Positions 1 through 9,034 of a DNA stretch of 64,000 nt are shown here, one piece after another (position 1 is the stretch's first letter; each line of letters begins with the position of its first letter). The stretch is from contig WHVY01000006.1 of NCBI GenBank assembly GCA_022266195.1, positions 4,278,001 to 4,342,000 of the forward strand, read 5' to 3'. Under the pieces are notes generated by a model. It was not told the origin of the DNA, ran no database searches, and saw only the letters and a list, made by a program, of their open reading frames with translations. Position numbers and translations under genes: made by a program. Origin of the DNA: Tetranychus cinnabarinus (taxonomy: Eukaryota > Arthropoda > Arachnida > Trombidiformes > Tetranychidae).

Positions 1-285
1 AACAATTATTTGTTTTGACTATTGCGATAACTATTAAATTATAACAATGCAATAAGATTAATGTTTCCAATCAATACTTCTTTAATTTTAACAAACTCAT
101 AGATATCAATCCGGGTAATGAATAATATTCATTTCCAATCCTGAGAATTAAATTAACTTGATTATAAACCACAATCATATTGTTGTACACAACCAGGACT
201 CAAAAGTAGTAGTTATCGGAGCCTAGTAAAGGTTAGCGGAGATTTAACTTGCACTAGGCTAAGAGTAAAAGAAGAGAGATCGCGG

Positions 286-318
286 CTATCGATCTAGCTA
301 GCTCGATAGTTATCGATG
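286..318. promoter_or_regulatory. TATCGAT-rich palindromic block upstream of the THAP gene
   Basis: Positions 286-309 form a 24-bp imperfect palindrome (two mismatched pairs) containing CTATCGAT and CTCGATAG, and a further TTATCGAT follows at once. TATCGAT is the core of the DRE/DREF-type promoter element known from arthropod housekeeping genes. The DDX41 promoter in this window carries the same word. That it is the THAP-gene promoter is inferred from its position upstream of the spliced leader exons. Confidence 0.4.
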
Positions 319-524
319 AGGAAGATAAGGAGTGAAAGGAGCAAGGTGAGATGGCGTTGATGAGAGAGCGAGAGAAAGAGAAAGAGAAAAAAAGAAAGGG
401 GGAAAAGAGAGGAAAACACAATTGTATTTTAACATAAAGTAAACAAATGTGTATGTACATCAAATACACTTACGCATTTTATGTGAAAATACAATTAATT
501 GATTCATTTTTCTCTCTTTTTTAG

Positions 525-560
525 GCTCAAAGAATTAAAGAATTAAAGATCAAAGTTAAG
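525..560 (+). other. Candidate non-coding 5' leader exon of the THAP gene
   Basis: A pyrimidine-rich tract ending in TTAG precedes position 525, and a consensus donor (AAG|GTAAGT) follows position 560, giving a 36-nt exon-like piece. It has no start codon in frame with the downstream protein, so it would be 5' UTR. A further leader exon must end at 950. RNA evidence is needed to join them. Confidence 0.4.
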
Positions 561-949
561 GTAAGTTAAATTTTTCATTTATTATGTTTCGTTGATTCTT
601 TTTTGATTAAGTTTTTTAGAATTGCTGCTTGATTTGTTTACCTGTTTTGTTTTACTGTTTTATTTTGATATAGTTTTATATCATAATTTTCCAATTGTTA
701 TTTCGATTTATTATGGTTTTTTTTTTACAATTATTTTATCATTTACATCATTATATTTTTATTGTACATTAGATTTATGGAACTGACCTATGACTGGGAG
801 TATTTTCGCACTCGTGAGTTTTTCGGCTATGTGAATTTGATTTTTTCAACTAATGGTCTATGTTTCTCATTGTCTCGTTGTTCTTAGATTTTCGTCTCAC
901 TTCACGATTTGCTTTTTGCTGTAGCTCGTCCAAGCGTATTTAAGTCAAA

Positions 950-1737
950 AGTATGAAACTTTGATTTTTCAAAAACACATTGAATAATATTATTTTTTAC
1001 TGTCTTTAGTGGTGAATCGCAAATGTGCTCTAAAGAAGTGTTCCTCAGCGCAACCAAATGCCAATGTCGGTTTCTTTGCTTTCCCCAAGGATCCATTGCT
1101 AGCTACATCTTGGTTCAGCTTATTGAGAGATGGACTTCCCGACCATTGTACCGATAAGCATTGTGGTAACCTCTTCATCTGTTCCTTACACTTCGATGAG
1201 TCGTCGTATTATAAACATGGGAACTATATGAGACTATGGCAGAACGCACGACCTAAATTGATTGAGTTTGGTAGTGAGTTTTTTGTTGATCCTGAGATGC
1301 CAACTGAACCTGTCGATAGTTCAACTTCAATTCTCTCTACCAGTGAATCTGTATCAACTGAAGCTGGAGTTCAGGCTAACTTTAAAAGCCAAGAATTAAC
1401 AGACATTAAAAGAAAATTAGGTTACCTGGAGAGGGAATATAAGAAACTTCGTAACAACCCACCAGTATCTCACATTGTTAGACATCTTTATTTACTCCAA
1501 CCTTTAGTGACTCCCGAAGCCTTTACGTTATTTGAATGTGCCGTCAAAAATACAAATGTGTCGCCGCAGCAAAGGCGATACACAGTTGATTTGAAACAAC
1601 TTTGCAATGGCCTTACAGCTGAAAGCTCAAAAACTTTCAATCTTTTCAGAGAATTCTTCGCTCTTCCCTCATCGACAACACTTGGTCGATATCTTCAAGA
1701 CTCATCTGATGAATCATTTACAGCTGCATCCCCATGA
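950..1737 (+). CDS. THAP-domain protein related to P-element/THAP9 transposases, truncated
   Basis: The protein has 242 residues. Residues 1-90 form a THAP C2CH zinc finger: C6, C11, W35, C58 and H61, with the conserved FP at 25-26 and ARP at 80-82. A coiled-coil-like Lys/Glu stretch lies at about 128-149. Residues 190-232 resemble the start of the P-element/THAP9 transposase region (a YT.DLKQLCNGL stretch, then FALPSSTTLGRYLQ). The RNase-H-like catalytic part is absent, so this is probably a DNA-binding protein derived from a transposase. The start needs splicing: the ATG is A950 plus TG1010-1011, joined over a 59-nt GT-AG intron (951-1009). An in-frame TAA at 941-943 lies just upstream, and the only other frame-opening codons are GTG. 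The gene is convergent with the next one. Poly(A) hexamers are at 1950-1955 and 2016-2021. Confidence 0.8.
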
Positions 1738-1949
1738 ACTGCAACCTCATCAGAATCTATTCCAATTCGATCTTGTCATTTTTGTAATCCTAAACGTTCC
1801 TTTTTTGCACCTTCCACTTCTGGTTCTGCTACCACTTCATCTGTGCCCGTTCCTTCAGCAACCAAAACACCTTAATTTAAAATTTGTTTTTTTTTCTTTA
1901 ATCCTTTCCCGTTGTATCCATTTATCTGCTTGTAATTTGTAACATGAAA

Positions 1950-2021
1950 AATAAAGAATGTTTATTTAACTTCGAAAACGTCTGTATAGTTCTTAAAACT
2001 TATGTTAAGTGTTTCAATAAA
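1950..2021 (+). terminator. Poly(A) signals of the THAP gene
   Basis: AATAAA occurs at 1950-1955 and again at 2016-2021, 213 and 279 bases after the stop codon. The reverse-strand gene has its own hexamers at 2124-2129 and 2081-2086, so the two convergent transcripts may end close together or overlap slightly. Confidence 0.6.
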
Positions 2022-2175
2022 CATACAACGATAATACAAAACATGAACTTTTAATTTGATTTATCTTGCAAGCAAATGTTTTTATTTCAATCTTCATACA
2101 GAAAATCTGTAGTAATATAGTAATTTATTCTGAACAATATTTGTGTTATTTGCAAGATATTTGGATAGATATGTT

Positions 2176-2904
2176 TCAAGCAGTTGGCCAATTGCATTTC
2201 TTATGATTTGTATCAGCAGTTGGTCTGATTCGTCTTTTTGATTTAGAAGCCGGTTCCAATGTTGTAGATATACCTCCTATTCCTGAATCATCTGAGCTTT
2301 CCTTGTCAGAAAAACTGGACTTACGGTCAGTTTTTTGCCATGTTACTTTTTTAACGCTGTTAATCACTGCTGATGATGACTTTTTGGATTCACTTTGATT
2401 TGATATTGAATTAGACGATATCACTGACAATGTCAAAGGAGGTGAGGATGAAGAAGATGATGATAAAGGAGAGGAAGAGGTTGAGGTTGACAATGAATTT
2501 GTTTTATCATCTTTGTTTATCTTTCGGATTGTTGCTGTTCGACAGCGTTCATTGTTGATCTCCTTTTTCTCAGTTATTGATGTTACTGGAGTTGAAATTG
2601 TTTTTGATTCCCTTCTTGATTGCAAGTATTGTTTGTATTCCTTGAATGTATATACTTTAGACGATTCATTGGATCCAGAGGATTTAATTGCTCGTTTGTC
2701 ATTCATGTGATTATCACTTGGAACTAGAAATTTTTTATCAGTAACATTCAATTTATTTACGCTGACATTTTTTGTCGATTGCCGGTCGCGAGTGATTAGT
2801 CGCTCAATTGTTTCAACTGTTGGTTCTGATGAATTTGATTTTTGTACACTAAATGTATGAATAAACGGTAAGACAATGGGTGGTAATGAACAAGTGGAAC
2901 CCAT
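2176..2904 (-). CDS. Ser-rich, probably disordered protein of unknown function
   Basis: I do not recognise this family. From the first ATG (2904) the product is about 242 residues: hydrophilic, rich in Ser, Lys and Asn, with a run of serines and prolines in the middle, so mostly disordered. Two stretches look less random: YTFKEYKQYLQSRRESK, and VKKVTWQKTD near residue 190. The KVTW piece fits the protein-phosphatase-1 docking pattern (basic-V-x-W); this is a pattern match only. A DDSGIGG segment and the end KKCNWPTA are other candidate conserved spots. A pyrimidine-rich acceptor (CATTTAG) lies 9 nt before the ATG with an open frame between, so upstream exons are possible. AATAAA hexamers on this strand lie at 2124-2129 and 2081-2086. 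Confidence 0.6.
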   Translation of the reverse strand: MGSTCSLPPIVLPFIHTFSVQKSNSSEPTVETIERLITRDRQSTKNVSVNKLNVTDKKFLVPSDNHMNDKRAIKSSGSNESSKVYTFKEYKQYLQSRRESKTISTPVTSITEKKEINNERCRTATIRKINKDDKTNSLSTSTSSSPLSSSSSSSPPLTLSVISSNSISNQSESKKSSSAVINSVKKVTWQKTDRKSSFSDKESSDDSGIGGISTTLEPASKSKRRIRPTADTNHKKCNWPTA

Positions 2905-3294
2905 CACAGATAACTAAATGTATAGAGATACAAGACTGATTGAAATAACCAAAAGATTGTACAATGAAACAGGAAGGAAGATTTGGGAGTCTGAGGGTTC
3001 ATTCATGATTCTTTGAACCAGCCATAATGATTATATTCCTTGTTTTTCAATCGATATTTCTAATTTTGTTCATTCAAATGCCATTGACCTTTTTTACTTT
3101 TTATTTTCCTTCGCAACAATTTCTGCATCATAGCAGTAACCATGTAACATAGGCATGTTAATGTCATCAATTTGCAATCTACAAAAACATAACAATTTGA
3201 CATTAGAGCCATTTAACCTCAACCTTTTCACAGACTCTAGAAACAAGTCAGAGGTTCCGGAGTAACAGCTAATTCACTTCATCTAGGGTCAATT
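2905..3294. other. Spacer between the Ser-rich gene and the DDX41 promoter
   Basis: No protein-coding gene is seen here. On the minus strand a short ATG frame (about 3165 down to 3087) reads 24 codons after a TAG acceptor-like site and could be part of a leader for the Ser-rich gene, but nothing confirms it. Confidence 0.4.
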
Positions 3295-3518
3295 AAAACA
3301 GACATTGTTCGTGATCATCATCCTTTTTACATGAAAGTTATGGCCAAAATTTTTAAGATGACTTGTATTTCCATTACTCTGAATCAAGGATCATAGACTC
3401 TAAGCCTAAGTTGTCGCAAGATAATGACAAATGCTTCACTAATTGTAAGGAGTTCACATCACCAAAACCGAAATTTACTGAATTGCAATTTAAATTCATT
3501 TTATTTATCATAACAATG

Positions 3519-3560
3519 TATCGATATCGAAACAAATTTATCGATGGTAATCACATGTGA
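3519..3560. promoter_or_regulatory. DDX41 promoter elements: TATCGATA, TTATCGAT, TCACATGTGA
   Basis: A perfect DRE word TATCGATA is at 3519-3526, TTATCGAT at 3538-3545, and a 10-bp palindromic E-box TCACATGTGA at 3551-3560, about 90-130 bp before the DDX41 ATG. No TATA box stands out. All three elements are kept in the duplicated copy at 8036-8077. DREF-type control is inferred from the motif. Confidence 0.5.
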
Positions 3561-3649
3561 TAAATACAAATGTCATTGCTTGTTGAAAAATATAAACATT
3601 AACTTTTCGTTTGTTATTTTTATTTGTGAGTGAATATTTTTAAATTATC

Positions 3650-5527
3650 ATGGATTACGATATTATTAGAGAGGATATCAAAAGAAGACGGCGGGAAGCT
3701 GAGCTAGAAGAGAATGGCAAATCATCTTCGGAGGAAGAAGAAATGGATACCTACATTCCAGTTAAAGTAAGACATAAAAATCTCTATGAAAAATATAGTA
3801 AAAATCATCAAACCAGTGAAAGCCATAAATACAGATCTGATTCCAATGATCAAGAATCAAGTCAAGATGTCGAGAGTGACGATCAAATCAAAGCACGAGA
3901 TAATGTCTCTTTGTGGGATCAACATGCAGAATTAAAGAAACTGGCTGAACAAAAGAAAGATAATGCAACTTTGGAAAAGCAGCTTGAAGAAGAGAGAAAG
4001 ATTCAAGAAGCTGTTATAGATAAAAGGCCTTTGATGAGCGTTGGTGAATTAGCAAAAGGCATCATATATACGGATCCAATTAAGACTGGCTGGAAGCCTC
4101 CCAGATATATCAAGGAAATGTCTAAAGCTAAAAGAGACAGAATATTGCAAAGGTATCACATTTTGGTTGAAGGAGAAGACATTTGTCCTCCTATCAAAAC
4201 ATTCAGAGAAATGAAATTTCCTCGGTGTATTTTGAGTGCACTTAAAAAGAAGGGAATTAAAAAACCATCACCAATTCAAATACAAGGATTACCAAGTGTT
4301 CTTGCAGGTAGAGATATGATTGGAATTGCATCGACTGGATCAGGAAAAACTCTTGTATTTGTCCTGCCCCTCATCATGTTTGCTTTAGAACAAGAATATC
4401 GGTTACCTTTCATCAAAAATGAAGGTCCTTATGGATTGGTTGTTTGTCCATCTCGTGAATTGGCCAAGCAAACCTGTGACATTATCAAATATTATTGTGA
4501 AGCTTTAGAAGCTGATGGTTACCCAAGATTAAGATCATGTCTATGTATTGGAGGAGTATCTATAAGAGATCAAGCTGACATGCTTCGTCATGGTGTTCAC
4601 ATTGTTGTTGCAACTCCAGGTCGTTTTATTGCAATGTTGAACGAGAAAAAAGTCAATTTGGAAGTTTGTAGATATCTGTGTCTTGATGAAGCCGACAGAA
4701 TGATTGATTCTGGGTTTGAAGAAGACGTGAGAACCATTTTCTCGTTCTTTAAGGGACAACGTCAAACGCTTCTTTTCTCCGCTACTATGCCAAAAAGGAT
4801 TCAAAATTTTGCCCGGAGTGCGCTTGTTAAACCTGTTACCATCAATGTCGGAAGAGCTGGTGCCGCTAATCCTTTAGTAACTCAAGATGTAGAATATGTA
4901 AAAGAAGAAGCCAAACTGGCTCATATCTTGTCAACATTACAGAAAACACCTCCACCTGTATTGATCTTCGCTTCCAAAAAGTATGATGTAGATGCAATTC
5001 ACGAATTATTATTTGTTAAAGGAGTACAAGCAGTAGCTATACATGGTGATAAAAGTCAAGAAGAAAGAATCCAAGCTGTTGAAAGTTTTAGGAATCAGAA
5101 AGCAGATGTTCTCGTAGCAACTGATGTCTCATCTAAAGGTATAGATTTCGCAAATATCCAGCATGTTATCAATTATGATATGCCTGACAATATAGAAGAT
5201 TATGTTCATCGAATCGGTCGTACCGGTCGTGGTGGGAAAAAAGGGTTTGCCTCTACATTCGTTAACAAATATGTTGATGAATCAATACTTCTTGAATTGA
5301 AGCTTTTATTAATTGAGGCTAAACAGCAATTACCACCATTCTTGATGGCTCTTAGATCTGCCGATGATAAATATCTTCAAGCAGAAAGTGAAACTGGTTG
5401 TATGCATTGTGGTGGTCTTGGTCATATTAGTGAAAACTGTCCGAGAGTTGAAGCCGCTCAAAACAAACAAGCTTCAAGTATCGCTAAAGGAAAAGATTAT
5501 CTTGCTAATTCCGCTGCTGATTGGTGA
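3650..5527 (+). CDS. DDX41: DEAD-box RNA helicase DDX41 (abstrakt)
   Basis: A single uninterrupted exon of 625 residues, close to the usual DDX41 length. The N terminus is charged, with the family segment EMDTYIPVKVRHK near 31-43. The helicase core follows in order: Q-motif PSPIQ 206-210, Walker A ASTGSGKT 227-234, PSREL 267-271, GG 301-302, TPGR 322-325, DEAD 346-349, SAT 377-379, motif IV LIFASKK 438-444, motif V TDVSSKGIDF 491-500, motif VI HRIGRTGR 520-527. It ends with the CCHC knuckle C584-C587-H592-C597 that marks DDX41. All catalytic residues are intact. In animals DDX41 is a nuclear helicase associated with late spliceosomes and with nucleic-acid sensing; in flies it is abstrakt. AATAAA lies at 5653-5658. 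A damaged second copy lies at 7884-9034. Confidence 0.97.
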   Translation: MDYDIIREDIKRRRREAELEENGKSSSEEEEMDTYIPVKVRHKNLYEKYSKNHQTSESHKYRSDSNDQESSQDVESDDQIKARDNVSLWDQHAELKKLAEQKKDNATLEKQLEEERKIQEAVIDKRPLMSVGELAKGIIYTDPIKTGWKPPRYIKEMSKAKRDRILQRYHILVEGEDICPPIKTFREMKFPRCILSALKKKGIKKPSPIQIQGLPSVLAGRDMIGIASTGSGKTLVFVLPLIMFALEQEYRLPFIKNEGPYGLVVCPSRELAKQTCDIIKYYCEALEADGYPRLRSCLCIGGVSIRDQADMLRHGVHIVVATPGRFIAMLNEKKVNLEVCRYLCLDEADRMIDSGFEEDVRTIFSFFKGQRQTLLFSATMPKRIQNFARSALVKPVTINVGRAGAANPLVTQDVEYVKEEAKLAHILSTLQKTPPPVLIFASKKYDVDAIHELLFVKGVQAVAIHGDKSQEERIQAVESFRNQKADVLVATDVSSKGIDFANIQHVINYDMPDNIEDYVHRIGRTGRGGKKGFASTFVNKYVDESILLELKLLLIEAKQQLPPFLMALRSADDKYLQAESETGCMHCGGLGHISENCPRVEAAQNKQASSIAKGKDYLANSAADW

Positions 5528-5652
5528 TTTTTATTGTATATATTGGCTTATTATCCGAAAGTTCATTGTAAAATATTCAACATAACATTCGAATTTTCAT
5601 TGTCTGTATAAAAATCTAACAAATGTACATAAAATTATTTATTTAGAACGCG

Positions 5653-5658
5653 AATAAA
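5653..5658 (+). terminator. Poly(A) hexamer of DDX41
   Basis: AATAAA lies 126 bases after the stop codon. It is preserved in the duplicated copy at 8842-8847. Confidence 0.7.
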
Positions 5659-6123
5659 TTGTACTTTATTAACAAACGACAACAGCTTAATTAAGCTTTT
5701 CATAATCTTAAGAATCAAATTAGTTTTATTCGGTGTCACTTATTCTGACGTTTAGAATAGAAGTATAATTAGGTATTATGGACTGTATATTTTTAGAAGC
5801 TTATTTACAATTAAAAATAGCCATAATTGATTTAGATATATTTTTGTAGTTCATGTAGTTTATCATTTTAAGCATCACAAGTCAGCAAAATTTTTGAAAA
5901 ATTCCCTTATAACCGAATATTCATGCAAACTTCAATGAAAACATAAAATATTTTTGACACAGACTGGATAACACAAAAGGCGCTTATATGATGGCGTACT
6001 TTTTTATAAGCACGGCGCCACGATACGCGTCAATACGGTAATGTATCATGTAATATTTAGAAATTTGTTGTTTACTTTCTTCACTTTCTTTTCAAATTTC
6101 CCTCTCAATGTAACCAGCAAGTA

Positions 6124-6280
6124 CAGTAAAACCTCTTTAAGATTGTGAGCTGTCCAAGCGATATTGTTTGTGCAACTCTTTAAATATTTAACATGTGCTT
6201 GCATTGTAAAAGCGGGGTTAAACGTCAAATCCGCTAGATGGGGGAGTTCAGTTTCTCACAACCTTTCAGAGGCTTTACTG
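6124..6280. mobile_element. 157-bp MITE, Tc1/mariner-pogo type
   Basis: The element has 26-bp terminal inverted repeats (6124-6149 and 6255-6280) that match at 22 of 26 positions, both beginning CAGTAAA.CCTCT. A TA dinucleotide flanks each end (6122-6123, 6281-6282), the target duplication of the Tc1/mariner superfamily. CAGTnnAACCTCT-like ends are typical of pogo/Tigger relatives. The interior of about 105 bp has no transposase. It sits between the DDX41 3' end and the IDH3B promoter. Confidence 0.75.
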
Positions 6281-6416
6281 TAACCGGTTATTTTGTCCCT
6301 TACCCTTATTATGCTTTAAGTCAAATTTTTGATTTAATTGTTCCTTTTAAATTCTAGATATATTATATACTTTTTGTTTATTGTGCTATCAAATTTAAGT
6401 AATATTTTATTTCAAC

Positions 6417-7829
6417 ATGGCAAATTCAATGACTAGAATCGTTTCAGCTTTACTCAACAGCAGCAAAGGCGCAGAGGTTGGATCTTGTTTTATGTTATTT
6501 TTTACCTTCAATTTGATTGTTTACATTTTTGAGTTACTTTTTTGTATTATGTATTTGCAATCATTATTTGCTTATTCTTATTTTATTTACAGAAATTACT
6601 TACTAGCCGTTTAATCCATTCAACCAGTCCAGTGTACAATGCAGATGTGAAAGAAAATTATATAAAATGTACTCTAATTCCTGGAGATGGTGTAGGTCCT
6701 GAATTGTGTCAAGCTGTTAAAGAAGTTCTTGCAGCCATGCAAACTCCAGTTGTATTCGAGGAAATGTTTTTAAGGTAAATTTTAAAAATGAATAATTTAG
6801 TGACTTGAACTAATTTATCGCTTTTTCGCCTAATTTAGTGAAGTAAATCCAACAATGAGTGTCCCTCTCGAACAGGCTATCAACTCTATCCACAAGAATA
6901 AAATTGCCTTGAAAGGAATTTTATCTACTCCTTTTAGTAGTTTATCTGGTGAATTACAATCGCTGAATATGAAGATTCGTCGTCAATTGGATCTTTTTGC
7001 TAATGTAGTTCATGTAAAAAGTTTGAATGGAATCCCAACAAGACATAAAAATTTAGACTTTATTACCATTCGAGAGCAAACTGAAGGTGAATACAGCGCA
7101 TTAGAACACGAAAGTGTTCCCGGTGTCATTGAATGTATGAAAATTATTACTGAAGCCAAATCACGACGAATTGCCAAATTTGCTTTTGACTATGCGACAA
7201 AACATGGCCGTAAAAAGGTCACTGCCGTACACAAAGCAAATATTATGAAATTATCTGATGGACTTTTCCTTAAATGTTGTGAAGAAACAGCTCAATTGTA
7301 TCCATCAATCAAATTTGATTCAATGATTATTGACAATACCTGTATGCAGCTGGTTTCACATCCACATAAATTTGATGTCCTCGTGATGCCCAATCTTTAT
7401 GGTAATATTATTGATAATTTAGCTTCAGGTCTAGTTGGAGGTGCTGGAGTTGTTCCTGGAGCAAGTTACAGCTCTGATTGTGTCATCTATGAACCCGTAA
7501 GTTTACCCTTCATTTGCAGTAAATCCTCATCGAAAAATGCTAAGCTAAATTCATGTATATCTAATTTCATTTCTTTTTCTATTCTTATTTAGGGTGCAAG
7601 GCACACTTTTGGTCAAGCTGTCGGAAAAAACATCGCTAACCCGACTGCAATGATATTATGTGCTGCTAAAATGCTGTGGCATGTAAATCTTCACAGTTAC
7701 GCAAGAAAACTCACTGATGCACTTGAAAAGGTTATTAATAGTGGTAAATCTAAGACTCGAGATATGGGAGGTTATGCCAGTACCACTGACTTCACAAGAG
7801 CCGTAATCAGTAACATGTCTTTCGAGTAA
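6417..7829 (+). CDS. IDH3B: Isocitrate dehydrogenase [NAD] subunit beta, mitochondrial
   Basis: Four exons, 6417-6476, 6593-6774, 6839-7496 and 7593-7829, join in frame to 378 residues. The N terminus (Arg/Ser/Leu-rich, with SRLIHSTS near 25-32) looks like a mitochondrial presequence. The body follows animal IDH3 beta very closely: IPGDGVGPE 49-57, IREQTEGEYSALEHES 158-173, KKVTAVHKANIMKL 206-219, MPNLYGNIIDN 264-274, and RDMGGYASTTDF near the C terminus. It has Asn in LYGNII, where catalytic alpha subunits have Asp for the metal, so this is the regulatory beta type rather than the alpha catalyst. It acts in the matrix in the alpha/beta/gamma complex that oxidises isocitrate to 2-oxoglutarate. 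The first donor is GAG|GTTGG, a weak site, but the reading frame and family alignment support it. No AATAAA or ATTAAA is seen before the duplicated DDX41 block begins 55 bases after the stop. Confidence 0.95.
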
Positions 7830-7883
7830 AATCAGTTTTAGGCAAAGAGTAAAAGAAGCGCAATAAGTGAGCTTCAAATTATG

Positions 7884-9034
7884 AAAACAGACATTGTTCG
7901 TGATCATCATCTTTTATACATGAAAGCTGTGGCCAAAATTTTTTACGATGACTTGTATTTCCATGACTCTGAATAATAACTTTTTGCTAATTTACAGAAT
8001 TAAAATTTGAATTCATTTTATTTATCATAACAATGTATCGATATCGAAACAAACTTATCGATGGTAATCACATGTGATAAATACAAATGTCATTGCTTGT
8101 TGAAAAATATAAACATTAACTTTTCGTTTGTTATTTTTATTTGTGAGTGAATATTTTTAAATTATCATGGATTACGATATTATTAAAGAAACTGGCTGAA
8201 CAAAAGAAAGATAATGCAACTTTGGAAAAGCAGCTTGAAGAAGAGAGAAAGATTCAAGAAGCTGTTATAGATAAAAGGCCTTTGATGAGCGTTGGTGAAT
8301 TAGCAAAAGGCATCATATATACGGATCCAATTAAGACTGGCTGGAAGCCTCCCAGATATATCAAGGAAATGTCTAAAGCTAAAAGAGACAGAATATTGCA
8401 AAGGTATCACATTTTGGTTGAAGGAGAAGACAAGCCGACAGAATGATTGATTCTGGGTTTGAAGAAGACGTGAGAACCATTTTCTCGTTCTTTAAACGAC
8501 AAACGCTTCTTTCCTCCGCTACTATGCCAAAAAGGATTTAAAATTTTGCCCGGAGTGCGCTTGTTAAACCTGTTACCATCAATGTCGGAAGAGCTGGTGC
8601 CGCTAATCCTTTAGTAACCCAAGATGTAGAATATGTAAAAGAAGAAGCCAAACTGGCTCATATCTTGTCAACATTACAGAAAACACCTCCACCTGTATTG
8701 ATCTTGCTAATTCCGCTGCTGATTGTATATATTGACTTATTATCCGAAAGTTCATTGTAAAATACTCAACATGACATTCGGATTTTCATTGACTGTATAA
8801 AAATCTATCAAATGTACATAAAATTATTTATTTAGAACGCGAATAAATTGTACTTTATTAAGAAACGACAACAGCTTAATTAAGCTTTTCATAATCTTAA
8901 GAATCAAATTAGTTTTATTCGGTGTCACTTATTCTGACGTTTAGAATAGAAGTATAATTAGGTATTATGGACTGTATATTTTTAGAAGCTTATTTACAAT
9001 TAAAAATAGCCATAATTGATTTAGATATATTTTT
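7884..9034 (+). pseudogene. Decayed duplicate of DDX41 with promoter and 3' UTR
   Basis: This block matches 3295-5845 in the same orientation with only scattered substitutions, but has lost about 1.4 kb in six pieces: about 73 bp upstream, 266 bp (source 3669-3934), about 508 bp (4182-4689), 6 bp, 535 bp (4969-5503) and 13 bp that removes the normal stop. From the original ATG (8167) the frame ends after ten codons because the 266-bp loss shifts it. Walker A, the Q motif and motifs IV-VI plus the zinc knuckle are gone, and a CAA-to-TAA change lies near 8540. It cannot make a helicase. Promoter words (8036-8077) and AATAAA (8842-8847) survive, so it may still be transcribed. A 99-codon frame at 8147-8446 is a remnant of DDX41 residues about 96-176. 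Confidence 0.93.
8842..8847 (+). terminator. Poly(A) hexamer inside the DDX41 duplicate
   Basis: AATAAA copied from the DDX41 3' UTR. It is the first AATAAA on the + strand after IDH3B; weaker ATTAAA hexamers lie at 7999-8004 and 8182-8187, also inside the duplicate. IDH3B transcripts may end at one of these. Confidence 0.5.

Noticed and set aside
1607..1942. 111-codon + frame overlapping the end of the THAP gene
   Set aside because: It is a shifted-frame shadow of the THAP coding region that runs into the pyrimidine-rich 3' UTR.
8147..8446. 99-codon + frame with helicase N-terminal similarity
   Set aside because: Not a separate gene: it starts at GTG in another frame than the DDX41 ATG and is part of the decayed duplicate.
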